Source: Gemella sp. GH3 (GTDB lineage Bacteria; Bacillota; Bacilli; Staphylococcales; Gemellaceae). Taken from it: a stretch of DNA of 64,000 nt. Positions 46,181 to 55,405 of the stretch are shown in pieces. The DNA lies in assembly GCF_013415425.1 (NCBI RefSeq), contig NZ_JACBYC010000108.1:1-64000 (forward strand), given 5' to 3'. Numbering within the stretch: position 1 is the first letter of the stretch; each line of letters begins with the position of its first letter. The notes below the pieces were generated by a model. That model was not told where the DNA came from and ran no database searches. It saw only the letters and a program-made list of their open reading frames with translations. Made by a program: the position numbers and the translations under genes.

Positions 46181-49100
46181 ATGCTATTAAAAAAATTATT
46201 TGATATTGTAGATTACAATGACAAAAATTATAAAAATATTGAATTTTATTCTAATAATATTACAACTAAGGTGCTTTCTATAGTTAATATTTTTAGAAAA
46301 AGTGAAAAAACGACAGTAGTTATTGTTGATAATAAAAAAACAGCAGAAACTTTATCTCAAGATTTATTAACGTTTGAAGATGATGTTTATATTTATCCAG
46401 AAATAGATATTTTAAAAAGATTTACAAATAAAAGTAATGATCTTGAACAATTATCTCTTGAGATTTTGAATAATTTAGTAAATAAGAAAAAAATGATTCT
46501 TATTATTCCTACTGCTACCTTATATAGAACTTTAAAAAGTCCAAAAGATTTTAAAAACTATAGTATTAATATATCTCTAGACAACTATATAAATTTTAGT
46601 GATTTTTCTAAATGCTTACTAGATATGGGGTATACATTAGTTGATAGTGTAGAAAATATAGGAGAATATTCAAAAAGAGGAGGAATTATAGATTTTTATA
46701 GTCCATTGAATAAATATCCTATTCGTTTAGACTATTTTGATGAAGAATTGGATACTATAAGAATTTTTGATACTATTAGTCAAAAATCATTAGAAAAAAT
46801 AGATAATGTTGATATATATCCTACCGATGATTTTTTCTTAAGTGTTAAAGAAAAAGATTATATAGTATTTAAGTTAGAGGAAGAGCTAACTAAACAAAAT
46901 TTTAAAAATTTTAGTAATTATAAAGAAATAGAAAATTATTTAAAAAATAAAATCAAGCTGTATAGGGATAGTAATATTTTTGATGAGTTGACTAGCTTCT
47001 CTAATTATATTTACGATAATCCTTATAGTATAGTAGATTATTTACCTAATGATTCAGTTATAATATTTGATAACTACACCAAAATTAATGCTAAAATAAC
47101 GGAACTTAAAGATTATTTTACAGTTAACCTAGGAGAAATTAATCATCATTACATATTTCAAAATGTGATTGATAATGAAGCATTTGAAAAATTACAAAAT
47201 ATAATTAATAAGAAATATTATTTATCTATATTAAAAAGTACAGAAAAGTTTATTGACTCTTCAGTTAATATTAATATTACTGATTTATCATTTTATTCTA
47301 GTGAAGAACAATTAGCCAAAGAGTTGAAAAACAAGGTTATTGAAGATTATGAAATAGTTATTACTGTTAGTTCAAAAAAACAACGTGATTATCTTGAAAA
47401 AATTCTTTTTGATTACAACTTGTATGATGATGTTTATGTAGGGATACATCACGGGAAAATTCACATTGAAGAAACTAAATATAATTTAAAGGGTTTTGAA
47501 AGTAAACTAAAGAAATTCATTTTAATAACTCCTCTTGAAATATTTAAAGATGCTAAGCGTAGAAAAAAACGTAAATCCTTTAAAAATTCTAATTCAGAAA
47601 AAATAAGAAATTATCAAGATTTGAATATAGGAGATTATATAGTACACATACATCACGGTATAGGAATATATGAAGGAATAGAAAATATTGCAGTTTCAGG
47701 TGTATATAAAGATTTTCTAAAAATAGTTTATGAAGGTGGAGATGTTATATACGTTGATATAGAAAATATGAAATATATTCAAAAGTATATGTCTTCAACA
47801 GATAATAGAAAGCCTAAATTAAATAAATTAGGTACTAAAAAATGGCAACAAGTTAGAAATAAAGTTCGCAGAGAAATAGAAGATATTTCTGAAGAATTAA
47901 TAAAATTATATATAAAAAGAGAACTTAATGTAGGGTATGCTTTTAGTGAAGATGGAATTATGCAAAAAGAGTTTGAGCAAGACTTTTTATTTACTGCAAC
48001 AGAAGATCAAGAAAAAGTAACTTCAGAAATAAAGAAAGATATGGAAAAAAATCGTCCAATGGATAGATTATTATGTGGAGATGTAGGATTTGGTAAAACT
48101 GAAGTTGCAATGAGAGTAGCTTTTAAAGCTGTAGTGGATAGTAAGCAAGTTGCCGTATTAGTACCTACTACATTATTATCAGAACAACATTACAACAATT
48201 TTAAAGAACGTTTTAGCAATTTTCCAGTTAACATAGAAGTAGTTAGTAGATTTAATACTTCAAAAGAAATATCAAGAATAGTTAATGATTTAGAATCAGG
48301 AAAAATAGATATTATTATAGGAACACATAAACTGCTTAATGATAAATTTAAATATAAGGATTTAGGGTTATTAATTATAGATGAAGAACAAAGATTTGGT
48401 GTTAAGCATAAAGAAAAAATAAAACATTTAAAAAATATGATTGATGTTCTGACTTTAAGTGCTACTCCTATACCTAGATCGTTACATATGAGTTTAATAG
48501 GGATAAGAGATTTATCAGTTATAGAAACTCCACCTAGAGATAGACAGCCTATACAAACTTTTGTTATGAGTGAAAATCCAAATGTAATAAGAGAAGCGGT
48601 TCTAAAAGAGGTTGATAGACAAGGGCAAGTGTTTTATGTCTATAACCGTGTAGAGACTATAGAAGAAAAATATTTAGAATTAAAAAAATTATTACCAGAA
48701 GTAAATATAGCATATGCCCATGGTAGAATGACACAAAAAGAGCTAGAAAATATAATGATAGATGTTATAAATAAAGAATATGATATGCTTATAACAACAA
48801 CTATTATAGAAACAGGTATAGATATTTCTAATGTTAATACATTGATAATAGAAGATGCAGATAAGTTTGGCTTAAGTCAACTTTATCAAATAAGAGGTAG
48901 GGTAGGAAGAAGTAGTAGAGAAGCCTATGCATATTTTATGTATAAACCTTTCAAAGTTTTAACAGATTCTTCTGAGAAAAGACTTACTGCTATAAAAGAT
49001 TTTACTTCTTTGGGAAGTGGTTTTAAAATAGCTATGCAAGATTTATCTATAAGAGGCTCTGGAGATGTTTTAGGTGGGAGACAACATGGATTTATTGATT

Positions 49101-49717
49101 CTGTAGGATATACATTGTATTCACAAATGTTGGAAAAAGAATTAGCAGAGAAAAAAGAAATATTAGAACCTTTAATTAAAGAAGATAAAACACAAGATAT
49201 AGCGTACTATGAGCAAGTTATAAAAGAAAAAACTAGAGATGTAACATATGATATTTTTGATGTGGAAGATAATTTAATTGATATAAAATTGCATATTGAT
49301 GCTTTTATTCCTAAAGATTACATCAACAATGATGCAGATAAAATATATTTTTATAAAGAAATAAATAATGCAAAAACAGAAGAAGATGTAGCCATAATTA
49401 CGGAGGAATTGATAGATAGATTCTCGGATTTTGGTTTAGAAGTAGAGAATTTACTAGATTTAACTATACTGAAAATTAACTCACTAAGTATTTTAGTAAA
49501 TAGTGTTAAAGAGCTAGCAAATAAGGTCATTATTACATTTGAAAAAGAAGTTTTGGATAATCTGAATGGAAAATTATTATTTGAAATATTATCTAGTAGT
49601 AATGATATAAGAATTATGGTTAAAGATACTTTAGTAATTGAAGTTGATAAAGGAGATAAGTATTCTCTTAAACGACTTATTAAATTAGTAAAAGAAATAA
49701 AACCATCTATAAATTAA
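46181..49717 (+). CDS. mfd: Transcription-repair coupling factor Mfd
   Basis: 1178-residue DNA translocase that removes stalled RNA polymerase and recruits UvrA. The N-terminal UvrB-like region has VENIGEYSKRGGIIDFY. The polymerase-interaction domain contains NIGDYIVHIHHGIGIYEGI. The helicase core has LLCGDVGFGKTEVAM, IIDEEQRFGV, TLSATPIPRSLHMS and IIETGIDISNVNTLI. A C-terminal TRCF domain follows QLYQIRGRVGRS. TAGGAG precedes the ATG. It is co-transcribed with pth and tag. Confidence 0.98.
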   Translation: MLLKKLFDIVDYNDKNYKNIEFYSNNITTKVLSIVNIFRKSEKTTVVIVDNKKTAETLSQDLLTFEDDVYIYPEIDILKRFTNKSNDLEQLSLEILNNLVNKKKMILIIPTATLYRTLKSPKDFKNYSINISLDNYINFSDFSKCLLDMGYTLVDSVENIGEYSKRGGIIDFYSPLNKYPIRLDYFDEELDTIRIFDTISQKSLEKIDNVDIYPTDDFFLSVKEKDYIVFKLEEELTKQNFKNFSNYKEIENYLKNKIKLYRDSNIFDELTSFSNYIYDNPYSIVDYLPNDSVIIFDNYTKINAKITELKDYFTVNLGEINHHYIFQNVIDNEAFEKLQNIINKKYYLSILKSTEKFIDSSVNINITDLSFYSSEEQLAKELKNKVIEDYEIVITVSSKKQRDYLEKILFDYNLYDDVYVGIHHGKIHIEETKYNLKGFESKLKKFILITPLEIFKDAKRRKKRKSFKNSNSEKIRNYQDLNIGDYIVHIHHGIGIYEGIENIAVSGVYKDFLKIVYEGGDVIYVDIENMKYIQKYMSSTDNRKPKLNKLGTKKWQQVRNKVRREIEDISEELIKLYIKRELNVGYAFSEDGIMQKEFEQDFLFTATEDQEKVTSEIKKDMEKNRPMDRLLCGDVGFGKTEVAMRVAFKAVVDSKQVAVLVPTTLLSEQHYNNFKERFSNFPVNIEVVSRFNTSKEISRIVNDLESGKIDIIIGTHKLLNDKFKYKDLGLLIIDEEQRFGVKHKEKIKHLKNMIDVLTLSATPIPRSLHMSLIGIRDLSVIETPPRDRQPIQTFVMSENPNVIREAVLKEVDRQGQVFYVYNRVETIEEKYLELKKLLPEVNIAYAHGRMTQKELENIMIDVINKEYDMLITTTIIETGIDISNVNTLIIEDADKFGLSQLYQIRGRVGRSSREAYAYFMYKPFKVLTDSSEKRLTAIKDFTSLGSGFKIAMQDLSIRGSGDVLGGRQHGFIDSVGYTLYSQMLEKELAEKKEILEPLIKEDKTQDIAYYEQVIKEKTRDVTYDIFDVEDNLIDIKLHIDAFIPKDYINNDADKIYFYKEINNAKTEEDVAIITEELIDRFSDFGLEVENLLDLTILKINSLSILVNSVKELANKVIITFEKEVLDNLNGKLLFEILSSSNDIRIMVKDTLVIEVDKGDKYSLKRLIKLVKEIKPSIN

Positions 49718-49726
49718 GGATAATGT

Positions 49727-50305
49727 ATGAAGAAATTAAATAGATGTAGTTGGGCAAGTAATAATTTATTGATAGAATATCATGATAATGAATGGGGAAG
49801 AATAGTAACATCTGAACAAAAATTATTTGAATTACTTATGTTAGAATGTATGCAAGCAGGACTAAGTTGGTATATAATATTAAAAAAAAGAGAAAATTAT
49901 TTAAAAACATTTGATAATTTTGATTATAATTTATGTGCAAAATATAGTGATGAATTTCTAGAAAAACAGAGAGAAAATGAAGGTATAATTAGAAATAAAT
50001 TAAAAATTTATGCTATTAGAAAAAATGCGTTAGCTTTTATTGAAGTTCAAAAAGAATTTGAAACTTTTTATAATTACATATGGAGCTTTGTAGAATATAA
50101 AAAAATCAATAATGAAAATAGAAATTCTAGTGATTTAGTAGGGAAATCATCATTATCAGATAAAATTAGTAAAGATATGAAGAAAAGAGGATTTTCTTTT
50201 GTAGGTAGTACAGTTATTTATAGTTATTTGCAAGCAATAGGTATTATTAATGATCATTTTATAGATTGTTTTTGCTATGAAGATTGCAAAAAAGAATTAG
50301 ATTAG
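49727..50305 (+). CDS. tag: DNA-3-methyladenine glycosylase I
   Basis: 192-residue base-excision glycosylase. It begins with RCSWASNNLLIEYHDNEWG (zinc-site Cys and His) and continues EQKLFELLMLECMQAGLSW, the substrate pocket. The C-terminal region has SKDMKKRGFSFVGSTVIYSYLQAIGIINDHFIDCF, the other half of the zinc site. It starts 9 bases after mfd, placing two repair functions in one transcript. Confidence 0.97.
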   Translation: MKKLNRCSWASNNLLIEYHDNEWGRIVTSEQKLFELLMLECMQAGLSWYIILKKRENYLKTFDNFDYNLCAKYSDEFLEKQRENEGIIRNKLKIYAIRKNALAFIEVQKEFETFYNYIWSFVEYKKINNENRNSSDLVGKSSLSDKISKDMKKRGFSFVGSTVIYSYLQAIGIINDHFIDCFCYEDCKKELD

Positions 50306-50327
50306 AAATTCTAATCTAATTCTTTTA
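50291..50327. terminator. Bidirectional terminator between tag and nuclease
   Basis: GAATTAGATTAGAA (50294-50307) and its complement (50309-50322) with A and T runs outside. It overlaps the last codons of tag. Confidence 0.8.
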
Positions 50328-50329
50328 TT

Positions 50330-50881
50330 TTAGTTACTCCATAAATTCTTTTTATTGGATTTAGCTTCGTTTTGAGCCTTTTTAAAATTATTTAGATAAC
50401 GTGTATCAGGCTCTTTAACATATTTTATTTCTGCTAATCCTTCTTTAAGTAATTGTTCTTGAACACTTTTTCCATCTGCGTAAACATAAGCTAAAGCTCT
50501 ATCGTATTTATCTTTCTTTTCGTACACATCGAATTCTATTTCTACTTTTTTAGCATTTTTTAATATTTTTTCATTTAAATCACTAGCTTCTGGCCCGTAA
50601 GGTTGTACTTCTGTATTAGCTTTAACTGTCTCAGGTGTATCTACCAATAAGTATCTTACTGTAAGATCTTGATTATTAAATTTTACTTTTATAGTATCTC
50701 CGTCTATTTTTCTAACAAATTGTACAGGATACCTTGTTGTATCCCCAGTTACTTGTATACCATTTATAGTTATTGTATTAGATTTTGTACTATTAAATAA
50801 ATTACCACCATAAAGATATACAAATATAATTATTGCTATTGTAAAAATAGTGGTTAATATAGAATATAATTTTTTATTCAT
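50330..50881 (-). CDS. Secreted or membrane-anchored thermonuclease (SNase family)
   Basis: 183-residue nuclease with an N-terminal hydrophobic segment (LTTIFTIAIIIFVYLYGG) that exports or anchors it. The SNase domain reads VRKIDGDTIKVKF, then VRYLLVDTPETV (catalytic Arg, Asp and Glu), GPEASDLNEKIL, and KYDRALAYVYADGKSVQEQLLKEG with the second catalytic Arg. The ATG at 50881 follows AAGGAGG. It probably degrades extracellular DNA or RNA with calcium. Monocistronic, opposite to its neighbours. Confidence 0.94.
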   Translation of the reverse strand: MNKKLYSILTTIFTIAIIIFVYLYGGNLFNSTKSNTITINGIQVTGDTTRYPVQFVRKIDGDTIKVKFNNQDLTVRYLLVDTPETVKANTEVQPYGPEASDLNEKILKNAKKVEIEFDVYEKKDKYDRALAYVYADGKSVQEQLLKEGLAEIKYVKEPDTRYLNNFKKAQNEAKSNKKNLWSN

Positions 50882-51021
50882 AAATTCCTCCTTATGATTA
50901 TCTAATAATATCATAAAATTTTTAAATTTACTATTACTTAATTGCTATAATCAAAATATTGCATTTGAATTATAAATAATGTATTATATTATTATTAATT
51001 AAAGAAATATAGAGGTTTTAT

Positions 51022-51477
51022 ATGTCTACAATTGTACTCAAAAATTTAGAAGATACACGACGTTTAGCAGAAGTATTAGCAAAACTAGTAACAAAAAATT
51101 TTATTTTAACTTTGAATGGGAATTTAGGAGCAGGTAAGACTACATTTACTAAATTTTTTGCTAAATATTTAGGTGTTACAGAGGTAGTTAATTCACCTAC
51201 TTTTAATATTTTGAAAGAATATGAAGCAATAGATACTATGTTTTATCATATTGATGCATATAGATTAGAAGATAACGAAGAAGATTTAGGCTTTGAAGAC
51301 ATATTTTATGAAGATTCAATTTGTGTTATTGAATGGTCAGAGTTTATTTCGGATTTTTTACCTAATGATAAGATAAATTTTACAATAAGTTATGATAATG
51401 ATATAAGAACTGTTGAAATAATATCTGAGGGAGAAAAATACAATAATATAGAAAGAGAGCTTATAAATTTATGGTAA
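51022..51477 (+). CDS. tsaE: tRNA t6A threonylcarbamoyladenosine synthesis ATPase TsaE
   Basis: 151-residue ATPase of the t6A complex, which modifies A37 of ANN-reading tRNAs. P-loop NLGAGKTTFTKFFAKYLG, then VNSPTFNIL and YHIDAYRL. AGAGG upstream of the ATG is a modest ribosome binding site. First gene of the overlapping tsaE-tsaB-rimI-tsaD operon; its end overlaps tsaB by 7 bases. Confidence 0.97.
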   Translation: MSTIVLKNLEDTRRLAEVLAKLVTKNFILTLNGNLGAGKTTFTKFFAKYLGVTEVVNSPTFNILKEYEAIDTMFYHIDAYRLEDNEEDLGFEDIFYEDSICVIEWSEFISDFLPNDKINFTISYDNDIRTVEIISEGEKYNNIERELINLW

Positions 51478-52124
51478 GTTTAGTTATAGATGGCTCAAAT
51501 AATAATTTATCAATATGTTGCATAAAAGAGGATAAAATTTTATCAAAAAGTAGTATAAAATGTTATAGGAATTTATCAGAAATAATATTAAAAGAAGTAG
51601 ACAACTGTCTTGATAATGCTAGTATAAAAAAAAATGATATAACAGAGATAATTGTAACCGGTGGTCCAGGATCATATACAGCACTTAGAGTGGTTTTATC
51701 AATAGCAAAAACATTATCTTATGTGCTAAAAATACCAATAAAAACAATATCTTCTTTGAGATTATTTTCTGCAAATTGTGATAAAAATGTTTTAACTGTT
51801 CCTTTGTTTGATGGTAGACGTGGAAATGTTTATAGCGCTATTTATTTAGGAGATGAAGAGATATTAAAGGAAGGATATTACGCATTTAAAGAAGTAATAG
51901 ATTATATTAATAAAGAAAATAAAGCTGTTAATTTTGTAACTAATAGTGATAATTTTGAGTATAATGATGTAGAAGTAGATTATAAAGTATTTATAAAAGA
52001 TATTGATGCAGCAGATTATTTATTCGTAAAAAATTTTTCAGAAGAAGTAGATAGCTTTACTGCAGTCCCTAATTATTTAAGACTTACAGAAGCAGAGAGG
52101 AATTTAATAAATGATAAAAATTAA
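51471..52124 (+). CDS. tsaB: t6A synthesis protein TsaB
   Basis: 217-residue ASKHA-fold scaffold that binds TsaD and TsaE. N-terminal LVIDGSNNNLSICCI, the family motif TGGPGSYTALRVVLSIAKTL near residue 63, and PLFDGRRGNVYSAIY. It overlaps tsaE and, by 14 bases, rimI. Confidence 0.96.
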   Translation: MVSLVIDGSNNNLSICCIKEDKILSKSSIKCYRNLSEIILKEVDNCLDNASIKKNDITEIIVTGGPGSYTALRVVLSIAKTLSYVLKIPIKTISSLRLFSANCDKNVLTVPLFDGRRGNVYSAIYLGDEEILKEGYYAFKEVIDYINKENKAVNFVTNSDNFEYNDVEVDYKVFIKDIDAADYLFVKNFSEEVDSFTAVPNYLRLTEAERNLINDKN

Positions 52125-52548
52125 TAAAGTAGGAGTAGAGCATTTAGATAAATTATCAGAAATAGATCATAATAATTTTGATGATCCTTGGTCAAAAGAA
52201 ATGTTGAAAAATGAATTAGAACATAAAAATGCAGAATATTACGCTATTTTTAATGATGATGAAATTTTAGGATTTTGTGGTGGATGGTATGTATTAGATG
52301 AATATCAAATAAATAAGATAGTTATAGATAAACCACATCAAAATAAAAAAATAGGACAATTATTTCTCGTATATATAATGGAACTTTATAGAACAAAAAA
52401 TGCTAAAAGAGCTATAATTGAAGTTAGAGAAAGTAATAAAATAGCTTATAAGGTATATGTGAAAGCAGGATTTGATGTGTCAGGTCGTAGAGAAAATTAT
52501 TATCAAAATAATGGAGAAACAGCTTATGTTATGGTAAGGGAGTTTTAA
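52111..52548 (+). CDS. rimI: Ribosomal protein S18 alanine N-acetyltransferase RimI
   Basis: 145-residue GNAT acetyltransferase. Acetyl-CoA-binding segment INKIVIDKPHQNKKIGQLFLVYIM, then AIIEVRESNKIAYKVYVKAGFDVSGRRENYY, the RimI-specific C-terminal region. AGAGAGGAA inside tsaB precedes the ATG. The gene is embedded in the t6A operon as in most Firmicutes. Confidence 0.94.
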   Translation: MIKINKVGVEHLDKLSEIDHNNFDDPWSKEMLKNELEHKNAEYYAIFNDDEILGFCGGWYVLDEYQINKIVIDKPHQNKKIGQLFLVYIMELYRTKNAKRAIIEVRESNKIAYKVYVKAGFDVSGRRENYYQNNGETAYVMVREF

Positions 52549-52551
52549 TCT

Positions 52552-53574
52552 ATGAAAAATATAAAAATTCTAGCTATAGAGACTAGTTGTGATGAAACTA
52601 GTGTAGCTGTTGTAGAAAATGGAAAAAGAGTATTATCTAATATTATAAGTAGTCAGATAGAAACACATAAAAAGTATGGTGGAGTAGTACCAGAGATAGC
52701 TAGTAGACAACATATAGAAGTTATTTTACAAATAGTAGACCAAAGTCTAGAAACAGCTAATGTTTCTTTAGACGATATAGATGCTATATGTGTAACCCAA
52801 GGTCCTGGACTTGTAGGTTCCTTGTTGGTAGGAGTTAATGTTGCTAAAACATTAAGCTATACCTTGGATAAACCTTTAATAGCGGCTCATCATATAGCGG
52901 GACATATTTACGCTACTGATATTGAAAGCAATATAAATTATCCATCATTAGCTTTGGTAGTTAGTGGTGGGCACACTGAATTAGTTCTTATAGAAGATGA
53001 ATTAAAATTTAAAATTATAGGTAACACTTTAGATGATGCAGTAGGAGAAGCCTATGATAAAGTAGCAAGACAATTAAATTTAGCATATCCAGGAGGACCT
53101 AAAATAGATAAATTGGCTAAATTAGGACAAGATAGTTATAATATTCCTAGAGCGATGATAGATAGTGATGATTATAATTTTAGTTTTTCTGGTATGAAAT
53201 CAGCAGTCATAAATATTATTCATAATTCTAAGCAAAGAGGAGAAGAGATAATAAATGAAAATTTAGCTACAAGTTTTCAAAAAGCTGTGGTAGATATTTT
53301 ATTAACAAAAACAGAGAAGGCTTTAGTTAATTTTAATATAAATCAATTAATTTTAGCAGGAGGAGTAGCAGGGAATAGAGAATTACGTGAACGAGCTAGT
53401 GCCTTAGCAGATAAATTAAATGTTGAATTATTAATACCTAGTATGGAGTATTGTAGTGACAATGCTGCTATGATGGGAGCAGTAGGATATTATTATTATA
53501 AAAATAAAATTTTTACAGATCCATTGACATTAAATGCTAAATCTAGTTTAAACTTAGAGAAAATAAAAGAATAA
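52552..53574 (+). CDS. tsaD: tRNA N6-adenosine threonylcarbamoyltransferase TsaD
   Basis: 340-residue catalytic subunit of t6A synthesis. LAIETSCDETSVAVVENG at the N-terminus, metal-binding HHIAGHIYA (two His), VVSGGHTELVLI, DDAVGEAYDKVAR and C-terminal LAGGVAGNRELRE and CSDNAAMMG. It begins 3 bases after rimI and is the last gene of the operon. Confidence 0.98.
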   Translation: MKNIKILAIETSCDETSVAVVENGKRVLSNIISSQIETHKKYGGVVPEIASRQHIEVILQIVDQSLETANVSLDDIDAICVTQGPGLVGSLLVGVNVAKTLSYTLDKPLIAAHHIAGHIYATDIESNINYPSLALVVSGGHTELVLIEDELKFKIIGNTLDDAVGEAYDKVARQLNLAYPGGPKIDKLAKLGQDSYNIPRAMIDSDDYNFSFSGMKSAVINIIHNSKQRGEEIINENLATSFQKAVVDILLTKTEKALVNFNINQLILAGGVAGNRELRERASALADKLNVELLIPSMEYCSDNAAMMGAVGYYYYKNKIFTDPLTLNAKSSLNLEKIKE

Positions 53575-53678
53575 TTATTCTATATTTATTATTTATGTTA
53601 TAGAAAAGTTTTGCAAATATTATTAATTTTATAATACTTAATAAGGTATTAATTTTCTTTAGAATAATTAAGATAATA

Positions 53679-53712
53679 AAAACTTATGTAATAAACTTGC
53701 ATAAGTTTTTTT
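53679..53712 (+). terminator. Terminator after the t6A operon
   Basis: AAAACTTATG (53679-53688) pairs with CATAAGTTTT (53700-53709), followed by more T. Confidence 0.85.
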
Positions 53713-53726
53713 GTTACATTACACTC

Positions 53727-53756
53727 TTGCAAAAATATATTTGATTGTTGTATAAT
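53727..53756 (+). promoter_or_regulatory. Promoter of the formate/nitrite channel gene
   Basis: TTGCAA (53727-53732), 18-base spacer, TATAAT (53751-53756). Confidence 0.8.
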
Positions 53757-53789
53757 AGTTACTATAATATTAATTAAGGAGTAATATAT

Positions 53790-54563
53790 ATGTCTAAACT
53801 TTATTTAGAACCTCAAGAAATATATGAATATTCCGCTAAAAAAGGAGAAGCTAAAGCAAATGCAGGATGGCTATATATGATAGCTTTAGGATTCTTAGGT
53901 GGAGCATTTATTAGTGTGGGTTATTTAGCTTACATAAGAATAGCAGGAACGTTTCCTCATGAGTGGGGAGGTTTTGGTGCTTTTATAGGGGCAGCAGTTT
54001 TCCCTGTAGGGCTTGCATGTATTTTAGTAGGTGGAGGAGAACTTATTACTAGTAATATGATGGCAGTAGGTTCAGCGTATTTATCTAAAAAAATTGATAT
54101 ACAAAAACTTTTAAAAAATTATGTTATTATAACACTTATGAATGTAGTTGGTGCAGTTTTTGTAGCTTATTTCTTTGGCCACATAGTTGGACTTACAGAA
54201 GGAGTAGTTTTAGAAAAAACTATTCATACCGCAGAAGCTAAAGTAAATGCAACTCCACTTCAGATGATTGTGTCTGGTGTAGGATGTAACTGGTTAGTAA
54301 GTATGGGAGCTTGGTTATCATTTTCTGCAAAAGATGTAACAGGTAAAATTTTGGGAGCTTGGTTTCCAGTTATGACTTTTGTAGCGATAGGATTTCAACA
54401 CGTGGTAGCTAATATGTTTGTTATACCAGCAGCAATGTTTGCAGGAGCACATATTACATATTTACACTTTGCAGAAAATATGCTTTTTGTATGGATAGGT
54501 AATTTACTAGGTGGTCTAGTAATGGTAGCAGGTTTATATTCTCTAGCATATCAAAAAAGATAA
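53790..54563 (+). CDS. Formate/nitrite transporter family channel
   Basis: 257-residue six-helix channel of the FNT family, which forms pentamers carrying formate, nitrite or similar anions. Marks are LGFLGGAFISVGYLAYI, PVGLACILVGGGELITSNMM, the central GVGCNWLVSMGAWLSF, and VAIGFQHVVANMFVIPA with the gating His. Which anion is carried cannot be told; no pfl or nitrite reductase gene is adjacent. AAGGAG upstream; single-gene transcript. Confidence 0.95.
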   Translation: MSKLYLEPQEIYEYSAKKGEAKANAGWLYMIALGFLGGAFISVGYLAYIRIAGTFPHEWGGFGAFIGAAVFPVGLACILVGGGELITSNMMAVGSAYLSKKIDIQKLLKNYVIITLMNVVGAVFVAYFFGHIVGLTEGVVLEKTIHTAEAKVNATPLQMIVSGVGCNWLVSMGAWLSFSAKDVTGKILGAWFPVMTFVAIGFQHVVANMFVIPAAMFAGAHITYLHFAENMLFVWIGNLLGGLVMVAGLYSLAYQKR

Positions 54564-54606
54564 AAATACAAGCCTTTGATTTATCAGAGGCTTGTATTTA
54601 TTTTTT
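54564..54606 (+). terminator. Terminator after the FNT gene
   Basis: AAATACAAGCCT (54564-54575) pairs with AGGCTTGTATTT (54588-54599), then ATTTTTT. Confidence 0.9.
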
Positions 54607-54675
54607 ATAAATCAAAGGTCTCTTTTATTTTAAATTATGGTATAATGATGTAATATAAAGTTTGGAGGTTTAAGA

Positions 54676-55380
54676 ATGAATATATCTTTGAAAAAAGGTC
54701 AATTTTGGAAAAGTATTTTTGTAGTATCAATATATATATTATTTACTATTTTTTTACCAAAAGTTATATTAGAATTCATTAATCTTACTAGTATAAATTC
54801 AAGAATAATCGTTATGTTATCTAGCTGTTTATTAGCAACGATAGTAATTTTAGTATTTACTAGTAAGTATAAAATTAATAGTATCGAGAATATGACTAAT
54901 AAACATGGAATAATAAGAACAATTATGTACGGAATTATAGGTTTTTTAGCTATGATGATGTTACAAATGATGTTAGGGATTAGTTTGAAATTAATATCCG
55001 TTATATTTGGTATTGAGACAGGTAGTCAAAATACGTCTACTATATCACAAATCGTAAAATCAGTTCCGCTATATTCAGTTTATGCTATAGTATTTGCTCC
55101 AATATTAGAAGAGTTAGTTTTTAGGAAAGCAATATTTGGTTATGTTTATGATATTGTAGAAACTAAAAGTGATTATATAAGATTTACGTTAGCTGCCTTA
55201 GTTACCGGTATTATATTTTCCTTGCCACACGATGGTTTTTCTCCTGTTATGATAGTTTATGTTGTTATGTCTATTGTATTTAGTATATTGTATAAAATTA
55301 CAGGTAGAATACTTACACCCATACTGGCGCATATTTTAATGAATTTTATAGTTTTATTTGTGCAAGTTTATTTAGCGTAA
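54676..55380 (+). CDS. CPBP family intramembrane metalloprotease
   Basis: 234-residue protein with about six to seven helices of the CPBP (Abi/CAAX protease) family. The motifs are FAPILEELVFRKAIFGYVYD (EExxxR), the FSLPHDGF His motif and C-terminal LAHILMNFIVLF with the third motif. Gram-positive members are linked to bacteriocin self-protection or surface protein handling, but no such genes are adjacent. An extended -10 (TGGTATAAT, 54638-54646) and GGAGG lie upstream. Confidence 0.9.
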   Translation: MNISLKKGQFWKSIFVVSIYILFTIFLPKVILEFINLTSINSRIIVMLSSCLLATIVILVFTSKYKINSIENMTNKHGIIRTIMYGIIGFLAMMMLQMMLGISLKLISVIFGIETGSQNTSTISQIVKSVPLYSVYAIVFAPILEELVFRKAIFGYVYDIVETKSDYIRFTLAALVTGIIFSLPHDGFSPVMIVYVVMSIVFSILYKITGRILTPILAHILMNFIVLFVQVYLA

Positions 55381-55405
55381 CAAATTTTTTAAGGGGATAA
55401 TTATT